From NCBI GenBank assembly GCA_903835185.1, contig CAILLX010000207.1, positions 1 through 50,449 on the forward strand: a stretch of 50,449 nt of DNA. The letters are read 5' to 3'. The notes beneath the pieces are model-generated. The model made no database searches, had not been told where the DNA came from, and saw nothing but the letters and a program-made list of their open reading frames with translations. How positions within the stretch are numbered: position 1 is the stretch's first letter; each line of letters opens with the position of its first letter. The position numbers and the translations under genes are program-made. The stretch comes from an uncultured bacterium (GTDB lineage Bacteria; Cyanobacteriota; Vampirovibrionia; Obscuribacterales; Obscuribacteraceae). This document shows positions 1 to 8,978 of the stretch, in pieces.

Positions 1-80
1 AATTCTCGCGTGTCCCTTCCCTCAGCTACATGCCGCTTGATTACTTCGTCCAGCATATCGTTCAATTTCATTGCTGTCAT
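1..80 (-). CDS. Start of an unknown protein, cut by the window edge
   Basis: A minus-strand reading frame starts with ATG at 80 and stays open to the left edge, giving 26 complete codons that begin MTAMKLNDMLDEVIKRH. A purine-rich GGGAG lies a few bases before the ATG and would serve as ribosome binding site. A second ATG three codons later is possible. The visible part is a charged amphipathic helix with no recognisable motif, so no function is offered. It lies downstream of, and in the same direction as, the VIT/vWA-like membrane protein that ends at 141, with about 60 bases between them, so the two could be co-transcribed. Confidence 0.55.
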   Translation of the reverse strand, partial: MTAMKLNDMLDEVIKRHVAEGRDTRE

Positions 81-140
81 GGTCGAGCTCCCTTCTAGTT
101 ATTTTGGCTCTAACCTTTGACACAAAATATTTTACAGTCT

Positions 141-2501
141 CTAGATCTCCGGATTGATGGTTGGTTGGGGTCCGTGAATCCAGAGAACCGCACCGTGGTC
201 TGTCTCTCCGGCAAGCTCGGAAGCTTTTACTACTGCCTGCAAGTTGTCCTGTCCACCAACAAAAGTTACCTTGTGCAGGTTCTTCAGTCCCTCGCTAAGT
301 GCAACTGCTTCCTGAAGCTTGTTGTCTTCCTGAGAGGCGATGATAAGTGAAGCTGGAATTCCTGCAGGAAGCCTGGACAAGGCGGCTGTCAGCTCGTCGA
401 TGTGCTGGCCTATTGTAGCCGAGCCATCTACTACGACTACAAGATGCTTGGGGGCGGCAGCTCTGATTGGTGTTACCCACTGCCTTACCCATTCTGCTTT
501 GACCGTCTTGATTTTTATCTTTTGCATCTCACTGTCGGAGTGTTTGCGTGCCAGCGCTTTAGTGACGCCTTCCAGCTGCCGCTCCACTTCTTTTGACCCG
601 TCAATCATTACTACTACTTGTTTGGTTTGCTCGCTGTTTTCCTCTTTCTTTCGGTCGGCTTCCTCCTTCTCTTCTTCACGCTGCCGTGCGAGTTCGGTGC
701 CCACCTTGTCTACAACTGCTACAGGCAATGTTTGTTCTGCTCTGTTCACAGTTATGACCAGGTTGTTAGCTTCTAACTGCTTGCTAGACTGCGTACCGGA
801 TAGAACTTGTTCGCCCTCCTGGTTGATAAGATGTTTCAATTCAGCGGCTGTGCTGCTCATCTGCCCCAGTGAGCGCAATCGATACTGGTGCTCTCCCTGC
901 AGGTCGAAATTGCTTGCCAGGAGCGCTGGCATGCTTGCTGAAGCAGAGTTCGTGTTATCCAGGTGGAAAGGAACGACCATGGTCACTCTGACTTTAAGCT
1001 CCTCCTCTTGCGGTACCTGATAGCAATGGAGAAGAACTCTGCCGCGTCCGAGATCTGTGAGCATTGCCGGATGGTCAACGCCTAGAGATGCACCGTTGTA
1101 ACCATTTCCTCCTGAGGCAGCGATCACAGCGTTGTGAGGCTCTCCGGCAGTCCATAAGGTCAGTCCAGTTATGGCTGAACCTGCCGGCACCTTGATTTCA
1201 GCACGCGCTTCTTGTGGTTGCGACGAATCATTTTTCAGAACCATAGTCCAGTTAATAGTTGATGAAAGGACGGTAGGGTGAATGACGCCGTCCAGAGAAG
1301 AACGTGTAAGAGTAAGACCGGGAACCTTGTCACCGACCGTGTTACGGCTGAGATAATCGTCGGGAAGCGCTGCCAGGTTGGTGTTGGTGGCGTCCCTGAA
1401 GCTGTATGGCTTGCCTGTTAAAGTGAAATAGAGCTGGTGCAGAGAGCTGGATTTGAGGGGGATAAATAATCCTGATAATCCGGCTGCTCTGGGATCTGAG
1501 CATTCCATCCGCAACTCGCGCTCGGGATAAAGAAAACGCAGCCATTTCAACCCTTCCTTTTGTTCGGTAGCCGAGTTGGAGACAGCCATGTGTTCTGCCT
1601 GGCGGATACACCATGGTCTTGCTTCGGCTCCTACTAAGGTCAGCAGAGCCAGAATTGCACCGGCAGCAGCCAGAATCGTGACCCGGGAACGCGACTGGGG
1701 AAGCTCTCTGGAAAGACGCACTTTGCCTAGAATATAGGCTGAACTCAACGCTGCCAGAACCCCAATTAATCCCATGAAGCAAAAACCGGTGCTGAAATTT
1801 GTGCCAAGATCACAGGCCAGTTGCGAACTGCCACAAAACTCTGCAGCAATACAGATTGCTCCAAGCGCTGCTGAAGCACAAAATGTGGCACCAAGAGCCA
1901 TGCCGCGCACCGGCGTAAAACGCATGTTGTTGCGACACAATGACGACCATGCCATGTAATTGACTGCTGGTATGCCAAACAGGAGGATGAGCTCGGCTAT
2001 AGTCTCCAGCGGATGGTTTAAAAGTACGAGAGTCATTCTTTTGGGTGCTGAGGCACAGCCCAGCACTGCTAGAAGAGATGGCAACAATACTCCAAATACC
2101 ATAACAGCAAGTCCATCGATGCCTTGCCACAGCCGGCGACGTTTTGGGGTTGCACTGCCATCAATCTGATTGGTGATGTTCTCAGAAGTTGCATTTCCGG
2201 TGCTGCCGGTTTGATCCGTCTCTGGCTGACCCTTTGAATAGCCTAATGTTTTGGATGCAAGCAGTCTGTTGATGAGGTCGTGCTGTCGGCTAGCAGGCGG
2301 AGCCGGCTCTTGTCGGTTGTGTTGCAACCAATCCTGTTGCAGTCGATCGTGTTGTTGCCGGTCCTGGCGGCTGGCATCTTGCTGGTTGGGGCTCCTCACC
2401 ACTGTCGACAGTGCTAAACAACAGGCACAAGGTTGGTGAGGCTCGTAATGATTGGATGCTTTCGAGTTAATCAAGCTTTTTCGCTTATCTGAATTAGACA
2501 T
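141..2501 (-). CDS. Multi-pass membrane protein with VIT-like and vWA-like extracytoplasmic regions
   Basis: I choose the ATG at 2501 (786 aa) because GGGGGA sits seven bases upstream; an in-frame GTG at 2558 would add 19 residues. In the shorter numbering, residues 1-120 are Q/R-rich and low in complexity. About five hydrophobic segments follow (roughly 129-150, 166-187, 200-222, 236-259, 274-294). Around 410-500 is a beta-rich stretch with the pattern of a VIT domain. Near 615-630 is an E/K-rich coiled-coil-like linker. Two hydrophobic strands each end in an Asp-Gly-Ser: VVVMIDGS near 630 and VVVVDGSAT near 690. The second resembles a vWA MIDAS motif (DxSxS) with Thr in the last position. 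VIT plus vWA pairs occur in surface adhesion and inter-alpha-trypsin-like proteins, but the exact role here is unknown. Confidence 0.7.
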   Translation of the reverse strand: MSNSDKRKSLINSKASNHYEPHQPCACCLALSTVVRSPNQQDASRQDRQQHDRLQQDWLQHNRQEPAPPASRQHDLINRLLASKTLGYSKGQPETDQTGSTGNATSENITNQIDGSATPKRRRLWQGIDGLAVMVFGVLLPSLLAVLGCASAPKRMTLVLLNHPLETIAELILLFGIPAVNYMAWSSLCRNNMRFTPVRGMALGATFCASAALGAICIAAEFCGSSQLACDLGTNFSTGFCFMGLIGVLAALSSAYILGKVRLSRELPQSRSRVTILAAAGAILALLTLVGAEARPWCIRQAEHMAVSNSATEQKEGLKWLRFLYPERELRMECSDPRAAGLSGLFIPLKSSSLHQLYFTLTGKPYSFRDATNTNLAALPDDYLSRNTVGDKVPGLTLTRSSLDGVIHPTVLSSTINWTMVLKNDSSQPQEARAEIKVPAGSAITGLTLWTAGEPHNAVIAASGGNGYNGASLGVDHPAMLTDLGRGRVLLHCYQVPQEEELKVRVTMVVPFHLDNTNSASASMPALLASNFDLQGEHQYRLRSLGQMSSTAAELKHLINQEGEQVLSGTQSSKQLEANNLVITVNRAEQTLPVAVVDKVGTELARQREEEKEEADRKKEENSEQTKQVVVMIDGSKEVERQLEGVTKALARKHSDSEMQKIKIKTVKAEWVRQWVTPIRAAAPKHLVVVVDGSATIGQHIDELTAALSRLPAGIPASLIIASQEDNKLQEAVALSEGLKNLHKVTFVGGQDNLQAVVKASELAGETDHGAVLWIHGPQPTINPEI

Positions 2502-2953
2502 GCTGCAATCCCCCGTACGACCGGCAAGCTGAGTTGAAAAAGTGACAGTTTCTTGCACTGCTGTGACGCTTCCACTCTACAGCCGTCCACACACTGACGC
2601 ATCGCACTGCAGTCACTGATCGGCATGATGATCGTCATGCTGAACCTAACCAATGTGCACAAAGAGTTGCAACTAATTAACTTTCGTACTCGATGGTGTG
2701 CCTTGAATTACAACGATGTCCTGGGAGGCGAGCTTCCGGCGTGCTCCGGAGCGGACGAGGACGCCCAATACCGTTAACTCAAGTCGCTTGGACAACCATA
2801 GTAAGAGGGGCGGCTCGAGAGCCGCCCAGCGAGCGCGTCCCGACGCGCCGCTACACAACCCCTGCACCTTTAGTCAACAAATTGATCGGTTCTTGTCAAA
2901 GTTGCACAAAGGCATTGCTGTTGTGTATGCGAATTGGCAGACATCACTGCATG
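2502..2953. other. Intergenic region with REP-like palindromes
   Basis: No convincing gene lies here. The short frames that cross it are composed of the GC-rich repeat itself. The stretch next to the membrane protein start (2502-2690) is unremarkable. From 2732 a GC-rich block begins: an imperfect hairpin at 2732-2739/2746-2752 (one bulged T), then the REPIN-like element listed separately at 2801-2854. The remainder up to the end of the oxidoreductase gene shows nothing I can name. Confidence 0.6.
2801..2854. repeat. REPIN-like element, copy 1 (two inverted REP-like hairpins)
   Basis: The element begins with GTAAG and ends with CTAC. It holds two perfect hairpins: an 8-bp stem at 2808-2815/2820-2827 with loop CGAG, and a 6-bp stem at 2833-2838/2843-2848 with loop CCCG. 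A closely related sequence lies at 45068-45118. The two share GAGCCGCCCAGCG, CGTCCCGACGCG and CTACAC in the same order and at the same spacing. A palindrome flanked by GTAG-type tetranucleotides, in inverted pairs, is the known design of REPINs mobilised by RAYT (TnpA-REP) transposases. No RAYT gene is present in this window. Confidence 0.65.
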
Positions 2954-5056
2954 CTAAAGACGTCCGAGGTTGTGTGTGGCTATGGCTGATTCGTATAGCC
3001 ATTGGGCAAAGTCTGATCGAAGTACAGGTGTATTTAAGTTGGGTGGAGCAACAAGTTTAATGTGAGCGGCAAAAGGTGCAAGATCGTTCCAGGTGACTGG
3101 CTCGGCTAGGTTGAATCTGCCGTCGGGCGCTAAAAGCAAAAGTTTATGCTCCAGTGCTGCTGCAATCTCTGCTGCTGCCTGGTCAGTGCGATTGACATCT
3201 TGCGGCAGTTGTCGTTCTGCGAGATCTAACTGCAAGAAAATTGCCATGGCAATTGCTGCTTCCGAACGGGTGAGAGGGTCGTTCGGCCTGAATTGGAGAT
3301 GGTTGGCAGCGCCTGGAGTTACTCCAATTACAGAGAGAAACTGAATAGCAGCAAAGGACGGGTGCCACACAGGAATGTCGTCATACCAGTAGAGAGGGAC
3401 GCCCAGACTGACAAGGGTGTGTTGTAAATGTCTGAGCAAAGGTTTGTTTTTCAGCACCTTGCCTGGATTGATTTTGTGTTTGACTGCCGTTGCTGCCAAT
3501 ACACCTGCAGCTTCGCCAATACCCCATTCTATCGGGTGCAAGCGGTAAGCACCGTTGGTAATATGAGTGGTGCCGATATTTTTTGCTGAGGCGATTAGAT
3601 TTGCCGGGCGGAGAGGAATGAGGGCACCGAGAGGCAGTTGAAAAGGCTTGGTCGGTTGTGCGCCACCAGGCTTCTCCTCCGGTCCATGTATGTCTATTGG
3701 ATACAATCCTATGCCGACTGTGTCTGAGAAGTTCCGAGCGCGAGCACCAGTATTGGTGGCAGAGCCGATCTCCTGCTCAATGATAGTGTGAACTGCTTTA
3801 ATCCTGCGTGATTCTCGTATATAAGGATATTTTGAGAGCCCATCGCTGCTGCCCATTACCTCTTTCTGCATGGCAAGCTCGACGTAACCTGAACCTCCAT
3901 CGTCACGTGGAGCTTCGGTTTGCAGCCAGTAAAGGAGACCAAGACTTAACGCCTTCCCCAGAGACAGTCGTTCAGCAGCTTTGATGTTTGTCTGGTCAAT
4001 TATGTTCTCTCCGCGCAGATCGTTGCCCATCCAGTTGATCATAGCCAGATCATGATCGTATGGTGGGTTCAACCAGTTGGTACAATCGAGCAGACGCCTG
4101 TATGTCCAGAACGGTAAAAGCTGTCGCGTGTTTCCGTTAGCTTGCTCTTCTGTGGTGGGGTGGAACATTTTGTAACCGAAGAAAGAGAAGATGCCGGTCT
4201 GCTTGAATTGATCATAGAGAGGTGGTTTGGTTATAGTGTGATTTTCGCCTGGCCGAAATTCGACAGCAAACGGGAAGGTGAAATCTTGAACATTGTCAGG
4301 ATTGGCTGCCAGCGGAGCGTGAGGTTCGAGTGTCTCCAGGGATGACTCGGCACCGATGCGGTATTCTGCCTGGCACAACGGCAAGAGATCACCTAATTCG
4401 GTTGCATCCAGACAGATTTTGGGATGAAACTCAAGCTCTTCTCCATTATCCAGGTTGATTGTGTGCACTGTGCAAATTTTGCCGGAAGTTTGCTGGACAG
4501 CAAAAACCTTGGTACGCAAGAAGACAGCAAGAGAACCGTTATTGCGTGTCGGAGAGATAAGTTGCTCAAGCACATCTTCCGCCACAGTCGGCTCGAATGA
4601 GAGGCGGCTGACCCAGCAGTTGCCAGGATTGAGTGCTGTCTGAGTTTGTCCGCTTGAACTTAACTGATATTTAGTGCAGTAATGTTCGCGAATTTTGTGT
4701 CTCAGTTGTTGATATTTGAGGGTTGCACCACTTGTTTCGACAAGATAATTCTCATCAAGCGCTGACACTCCCTGTGAGGTCATCTGCCCGCCAAGCCAGT
4801 CAGTCTCCTCTGTTAAGCAGACAGACACACCTGAGGCAGATGCTTGCAACGCTGCAGCTATTCCTCCAGTGCCACCACCGACAATCAATATGTCACAATC
4901 TATGACTCGGCATTGTTCCTGACGGTGGAACGATTTTACAGCCTGGGATGGCTCCTCAACTGTCACTTTAAGGATGTCGAGCAGCTCAACTGGGCTCTTT
5001 TTGCCTGGAAGTTGTTGTTCATGTTTTCTTTTAGTGTCTCTATTCATGACATCCAC
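2954..5056 (-). CDS. FAD-dependent oxidoreductase with C-terminal SLH-like region
   Basis: This 700-residue protein has a classic FAD-binding Rossmann start: DILIVGGGTGGIAAAL at about residues 55-70, followed by an acidic strand end and DWLGGQMTSQGV. That pattern is typical of the FAD_oxidored family (Pfam PF12831), whose members are often annotated as xanthan-lyase-associated or uncharacterised oxidoreductases. From about residue 589 the sequence changes to FRPNDPLTRSEAAIAM and, later, VLRSDFAQWLYESA. These resemble the conserved signature of S-layer homology repeats. There is no obvious signal peptide: the N-terminus is charged (KRKHEQQ). An anchoring role for the SLH-like part therefore conflicts with the absence of an export signal. 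ATG at 5056 is used; a second ATG three codons on is equally possible. The substrate is unknown. Confidence 0.82.
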   Translation of the reverse strand: MDVMNRDTKRKHEQQLPGKKSPVELLDILKVTVEEPSQAVKSFHRQEQCRVIDCDILIVGGGTGGIAAALQASASGVSVCLTEETDWLGGQMTSQGVSALDENYLVETSGATLKYQQLRHKIREHYCTKYQLSSSGQTQTALNPGNCWVSRLSFEPTVAEDVLEQLISPTRNNGSLAVFLRTKVFAVQQTSGKICTVHTINLDNGEELEFHPKICLDATELGDLLPLCQAEYRIGAESSLETLEPHAPLAANPDNVQDFTFPFAVEFRPGENHTITKPPLYDQFKQTGIFSFFGYKMFHPTTEEQANGNTRQLLPFWTYRRLLDCTNWLNPPYDHDLAMINWMGNDLRGENIIDQTNIKAAERLSLGKALSLGLLYWLQTEAPRDDGGSGYVELAMQKEVMGSSDGLSKYPYIRESRRIKAVHTIIEQEIGSATNTGARARNFSDTVGIGLYPIDIHGPEEKPGGAQPTKPFQLPLGALIPLRPANLIASAKNIGTTHITNGAYRLHPIEWGIGEAAGVLAATAVKHKINPGKVLKNKPLLRHLQHTLVSLGVPLYWYDDIPVWHPSFAAIQFLSVIGVTPGAANHLQFRPNDPLTRSEAAIAMAIFLQLDLAERQLPQDVNRTDQAAAEIAAALEHKLLLLAPDGRFNLAEPVTWNDLAPFAAHIKLVAPPNLNTPVLRSDFAQWLYESAIATHNLGRL

Positions 5057-5331
5057 TCAATTTTCCAGCGCAATGCACGAAGCAAATATAGCGCAGAAGC
5101 GAACAGGCAGGCTAGCGAATCGTGTGCGTGAACGTGAATATGCAAGCTGTTCTGCTTGGAGTTGAGTTAAGTATAGGATCTGCTGCTTACTGCCGAAGTT
5201 GCAAAACACGGAGTTCTATTTTTTAGCGATTTCAAGCATCCCAGTTGGCGATTAGACATGGAAGTGCCTGCCGGATGTCTGTCAGGTTAAACTAAGGAGA
5301 GCTTTACCGAAGTAGACAGGAGAGGCAAGAG

Positions 5332-5892
5332 ATGGCAACAGCAGATATTGGGCGTGAGTTGAAAGAACGGGCAGCTAAAATCAAGGTGCTATTGATGGAT
5401 GTTGATGGCGTGCTCACTAATGGTCTGCTGTTCTATATCCCGGGTGAGGCAGGTGGAATCTTCGAGAGCAAAGGTTTTAATGCGCAAGATGGACTGGGGC
5501 TGCATTTTTGTAACCAGGTTGGAATTGCCACCGGCGTAATAAGTGGGCGCGACTCGGCAGCTGTCTCGGAGCGTGCCAGGCTGTTAAAGATGACTTATGT
5601 TTATCAAGGTTTATTGAAAAAGCAGGCTGCTTATAAGGAGATTCTCAAGGATGCTGGCGTTGGCGACGAGGCGGTTGCCTTCATAGGGGATGATCTGACA
5701 GATCTTCCGTTGATCAGACGAGCCGGTTTAGGTGTTGCTGTTGCCAATGCGCGCACTGAGGTGAAAGAAGAAGCTAATTATGTGACAACCGCCAGAGGCG
5801 GCGAAGGAGCTGTCCGGGAGGCGATTGAGCTTATTCTCAAAGCTAAAGGTTGCTGGGAGTCAGCGCTGGCGGCTTTTGAGATTGATCCGTAA
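5332..5892 (+). CDS. kdsC: 3-deoxy-D-manno-octulosonate-8-phosphate phosphatase (HAD family)
   Basis: KdsC removes the phosphate from KDO-8-phosphate, giving the KDO used for the lipopolysaccharide inner core, and acts in the cytoplasm as a tetramer. The 186-residue length fits the family. The HAD nucleophile motif is at residues 22-26 (DVDGV, preceded by LLM). A KdsC-like stretch follows (GLLFY, FNAQDGLGL), then motif II/III (GVISGR, LKKQAAY) and motif IV (FIGDDLTDLP). The start has AGGAGAGG just upstream. It stands alone here: no kdsA, kdsB or kdsD is nearby. It ends in a strong hairpin terminator. C1-type HAD proteins with related substrates, such as the phosphatase domain of sialic-acid enzymes, are the main alternative. 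Confidence 0.88.
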   Translation: MATADIGRELKERAAKIKVLLMDVDGVLTNGLLFYIPGEAGGIFESKGFNAQDGLGLHFCNQVGIATGVISGRDSAAVSERARLLKMTYVYQGLLKKQAAYKEILKDAGVGDEAVAFIGDDLTDLPLIRRAGLGVAVANARTEVKEEANYVTTARGGEGAVREAIELILKAKGCWESALAAFEIDP

Positions 5893-5913
5893 ATTCTGCT
5901 TGTCTTGGCAGTT

Positions 5914-5946
5914 GCAGCTAACCTGGCTGCCAGCCAGGTTAGCTGC
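5914..5946 (+). terminator. Terminator hairpin after kdsC
   Basis: A perfect 15-bp inverted repeat (5914-5928 against 5932-5946) with a three-base loop lies 22 bases after the kdsC stop. The tail (TTCGGTTATAAAG) is only moderately T-rich, so termination may be partial or the hairpin may protect the mRNA end. Confidence 0.7.
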
Positions 5947-6029
5947 TTCGGTTATAAAGCAAAGAGCTGGGTATAAAGGAAGTACTCACTTGATCCACTA
6001 TCTATTGTTGAATTGGGGGACTGTGCTTA

Positions 6030-6677
6030 ATGGATCGTCGAACAAAGATGGCTCTCGATGAGTCGTATCGCTATTATTTAAATCTGTACAAAACAAACGA
6101 TCCTCCGGATCTGTTCAAGCTGGTTAAGTGCCTGCATTCAGTGACAGCCGCCCTTAATATGGCTGACAGCACTGTTTTTAAACTGACCAAGCAGCTCTGG
6201 CGCAGGATACATCAGGCACTTTTTGACAAACTTATGACTTCTAGCCCAGGCTATGTGCTTGTTGTGGATCAGAATGGCCGTCAGGTGAAGCCTAAAGACA
6301 GCTTTCCTGAAAATGGGATGCTGGAGTTTTATCCTGAAGGGTGCCGCCGGCGCGACGATGCCTTCCAACTGGAGATCAAGTATCTTTATCCAGCAACGCA
6401 ATACAGGCTGGCTGGTCTCTGGAGAGCCAAAGGAGCGATGGTGCATCCATCTGACTTTACAGGTCCGCTTTGCACTGAACAAGGCTGCTTCCTTAAACCT
6501 GTTGTGCTCGGGCAAGAGGTCTTAAATCAGGAGTCGCGAGCCGGCAAACAGCAGGCTTACGAAACATGGTGGGGACTTTACTGGCAAGCTTACTGCGCCA
6601 GTGACAAACATGAGCGCAACATTTTGTACCGGCAGATGGACGATATAGAGCAGGTCTGGGGAGACTTGTATTACTAA
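6030..6677 (+). CDS. Unrecognised 215-residue cytoplasmic protein
   Basis: I do not recognise this family. The protein starts MDRRTKMALDESYRYY, has no signal peptide or membrane segment, and is rich in aromatic residues, especially Tyr and Trp towards the C-terminus (ETWWGLYWQAY, VWGDLYY). The middle (about residues 70-140) looks like alternating beta strands with basic patches. The first third is helical with the pattern of a small regulatory domain. GGGGGA lies upstream of the ATG as ribosome binding site. It follows kdsC by about 140 bases but is separated from it by a terminator, so it is probably its own unit. It converges on the 564-residue gene. A 7-bp inverted repeat at 6688-6694/6709-6715 sits between the two genes and could terminate both. 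Confidence 0.7.
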   Translation: MDRRTKMALDESYRYYLNLYKTNDPPDLFKLVKCLHSVTAALNMADSTVFKLTKQLWRRIHQALFDKLMTSSPGYVLVVDQNGRQVKPKDSFPENGMLEFYPEGCRRRDDAFQLEIKYLYPATQYRLAGLWRAKGAMVHPSDFTGPLCTEQGCFLKPVVLGQEVLNQESRAGKQQAYETWWGLYWQAYCASDKHERNILYRQMDDIEQVWGDLYY

Positions 6678-6714
6678 GAGATCAATTGCAAGATCTGCTT
6701 AAGTGTCAATCTTG

Positions 6715-8409
6715 CTAACCAATTGCACTCTTATGTCCTGGCAGCTCTTGGTTGGTCTCTTGTGTCAATGTTGGTTGTTGGTTGGACTGGTCCAGCTCTT
6801 GAACTTTGGCCAAAACTCTGGACAAGGCCTCGGTTAGTGTCCCTTGTGAAGCCATCAGTCTGTTAACTGACTCGAGGTTGCCGTTGGCCATACAGGTGGC
6901 AATAAGTGCACCAATGTTTCCTGCTTCTGCGATCAGGGCTTGCACATCGCTAAGACTTACAGTGCTTTTGCCTTGCACTGAAGCTGCCACACTGTCTGCT
7001 TGAGCGGCAGTAGCATCAGCGTTGGCAGGTGAGCCGATGGTGGCTGCATCTCCTCTGCCTGAGCCGGAAGCAGAATAGTTCTGTCCGTCAGAAGTGTGTA
7101 TGTGTCCGTCGGAGCTAACTGTGGTGCCGTCTGCTGTACGTAGGTTGCCCTGCCTGTCGATGTTGTCGTATGTACCATCGTTGTTGCGCAAGCGCATATG
7201 TCCGTCGGTGTACACTTGATCACCGTTGCTAAAACGGGTCACAGTCTGCGACACAATCCCCATTGCAGTTGTAAGTTCTTGCTGCTGGGGATCCCAGATA
7301 ACAGGTTTGCGGCCTGGATGGTGAGAATCGGTGAGGGTAAAGTGACCGCCGACCAATTGAACATCGGGTCCGTTGACAATGTGCAAGACGCTCAGGTTGT
7401 TCTTGCGATACTCCCAGTCTAGATGCCTGCCTGAATTATCTTCGGTAAAAATGTGCTTGAGGCGGAGATCAAAGTGTCTGTGATCGTCGAGGTGGATGAA
7501 ATGCCCTGATATATGCTGGCGTATATCTTTAGGTATATTTTCATCAGCAACATCAGACCACTGTCCGTTGCCGTGACGAATGCGCTTATGTTTTCCATCG
7601 CTCGACATTTGCAGTTCGACATCGCCTTTCATAAAAGAGAACAGATCGGCAAAATTGTCACCTTTAGCTGCCGGCTGGAAGGAGACAAATGTTCCATCAC
7701 GCAAAAGTGAGTACATATGACCGGTGTGGTCAACAAAGATGCCTGGGTGTGTGTCGTGCGCCAGTTTTTCTGCTGACTGTCCCGGGCTTACATAAGTAAG
7801 AGTTGTGTCGTCGTTAACGGAAGATACTCCCAAATTGCTGAAAGTAGCTTCTTTTCTGCCTGTAGCGTCCTTTATGGACCAATTTTGGCCTGTGCAATTG
7901 TAAGTGCATGAATCACCTGTGAGGTGAACTGTCCGCTCCTTGCCCTTTTGAGTAAACTTGCCTTCCTTATTGTCTATGTCAATCTCGCCAGTGCGTTTGT
8001 TGAAGACACACTGTCCGCCGTCACCTGACTGCCTGACTATGCTGTCGTTGGTGATTGTGTAGTTGTTCAAGTGGATACCATCGGACCCGATATCCAGATG
8101 GTGCTCATTTCCGTGTTTGTCAGTCCAGGTATGCAGAAGCGGATGAGAATCGGAAGCAGCATGTCGTTGGAACTCTATTGTGCCGTCTGGCTTTACTATG
8201 GCTGGACTGGCTGCATCAGCGACATTTCCGGGCAGCTTGCCTGCCTTTCTATAAAGGTCAAGGGTATGCAGACGGGCTTCAGGAGGATTTGGGTTAAGCA
8301 GATTCTGGAGTTGCTCAGTAAGCTTGCTAACTGACGGGTGGGCTGCACTTTTAACGTGTGCCTTTTCTGCCTGTTCAGCTTGGATTTTTTTGTCTGGTAG
8401 GTCTACCAT
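6715..8409 (-). CDS. Unrecognised His/Gly/Asp-rich beta-repeat protein, 564 aa
   Basis: No known family is recognised. After a charged helical head (KKIQAEQAEKAHVK) come about 350 residues of short, polar, beta-like units. These carry many DG, DGH and NG turns and histidines (for example DGHMRLRNNDGTYDNIDRQG and TVSSDGHIHTSDG). This resembles the repeating DGT/DGH turns of beta-propeller or YD-repeat-like proteins. A short A/S-rich linker follows, then a helical C-terminal segment (about residues 470-545). There is no signal peptide, so surface exposure would need another export route. ATG at 8409 has only a weak, distant AGAGG. It converges with the 215-residue gene. Confidence 0.7.
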   Translation of the reverse strand: MVDLPDKKIQAEQAEKAHVKSAAHPSVSKLTEQLQNLLNPNPPEARLHTLDLYRKAGKLPGNVADAASPAIVKPDGTIEFQRHAASDSHPLLHTWTDKHGNEHHLDIGSDGIHLNNYTITNDSIVRQSGDGGQCVFNKRTGEIDIDNKEGKFTQKGKERTVHLTGDSCTYNCTGQNWSIKDATGRKEATFSNLGVSSVNDDTTLTYVSPGQSAEKLAHDTHPGIFVDHTGHMYSLLRDGTFVSFQPAAKGDNFADLFSFMKGDVELQMSSDGKHKRIRHGNGQWSDVADENIPKDIRQHISGHFIHLDDHRHFDLRLKHIFTEDNSGRHLDWEYRKNNLSVLHIVNGPDVQLVGGHFTLTDSHHPGRKPVIWDPQQQELTTAMGIVSQTVTRFSNGDQVYTDGHMRLRNNDGTYDNIDRQGNLRTADGTTVSSDGHIHTSDGQNYSASGSGRGDAATIGSPANADATAAQADSVAASVQGKSTVSLSDVQALIAEAGNIGALIATCMANGNLESVNRLMASQGTLTEALSRVLAKVQELDQSNQQPTLTQETNQELPGHKSAIG

Positions 8410-8758
8410 ATCAGTCTGACTTAACCTCTGCGTCCGAAGCTTTCCCTGGATATGTAGAGACCATTGTCAGCCAGCATTAAACACTTGTCAAGCTTCTATC
8501 AATCCCTACCTGGTTGGCACGACTTTTGTGAGCAAATTAGTAATTGCCTGCTGCGACAACCTATCTTGGATAATCTATACGCTTGTTGGAAGAATTGGAC
8601 AGATCATAAGAATAATTGACCAGCTACGCCATCCGACAACTGGGGGAGACGCCGACTTTCAGTTATGATAGAGGGTCAAGAGGTAAGACCAGGCTAAAGG
8701 CGACAGACTGCCGGCAGTGAGGGCACTAAGACCAAATAGGAGGCTCGGCGAACTGTAA
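8410..8758. other. Divergent intergenic region
   Basis: This 349-base gap separates the start of the 564-residue gene (leftward) from the start of the small membrane protein (rightward), so promoters for both should lie here. I see no pair of boxes good enough to call. A palindrome CTGCCGGCAG occurs near 8708, and AGGAGG at about 8739 is the probable ribosome binding site of the rightward gene. No gene is visible. Confidence 0.5.
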
Positions 8759-8944
8759 ATGGATCTATGGATCTTAAGGATCTCCTTATTTCTGGTTGGG
8801 ATAATCTTTATAGGCGCAGGCGGACTGTTCGTGAAAGATTCAATGGAGGCAAAAGATCTCATTGAATCAACACTGTTTGCCTTGTTCGGAGTGGCTATTG
8901 GTGTTTTTCTTGTTATCATTGCTATCTTCGGACCGCCAGGTTAA
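8759..8944 (+). CDS. Small two-helix membrane protein, 61 aa
   Basis: The ATG follows an in-frame TAA directly, so no longer start exists. AGGAGG lies about 15 bases upstream, slightly farther than ideal. The 61 residues form two hydrophobic helices (about 4-26 and 38-59) around a short acidic/basic loop (KDSMEAKDLIE). No motif identifies it. It ends 34 bases before the secreted TPR protein and is probably transcribed with it. Confidence 0.6.
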   Translation: MDLWILRISLFLVGIIFIGAGGLFVKDSMEAKDLIESTLFALFGVAIGVFLVIIAIFGPPG

Positions 8945-8978
8945 GCAAGTCAGAGTTGGACCAGTATTTGAGGGGTTT

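Noticed and set aside
340-1020. 226-residue plus-strand frame opposite the VIT/vWA-like gene
   Set aside because: It is a mirror of the minus-strand gene: Ser/Cys-rich, no ribosome site, no domain.
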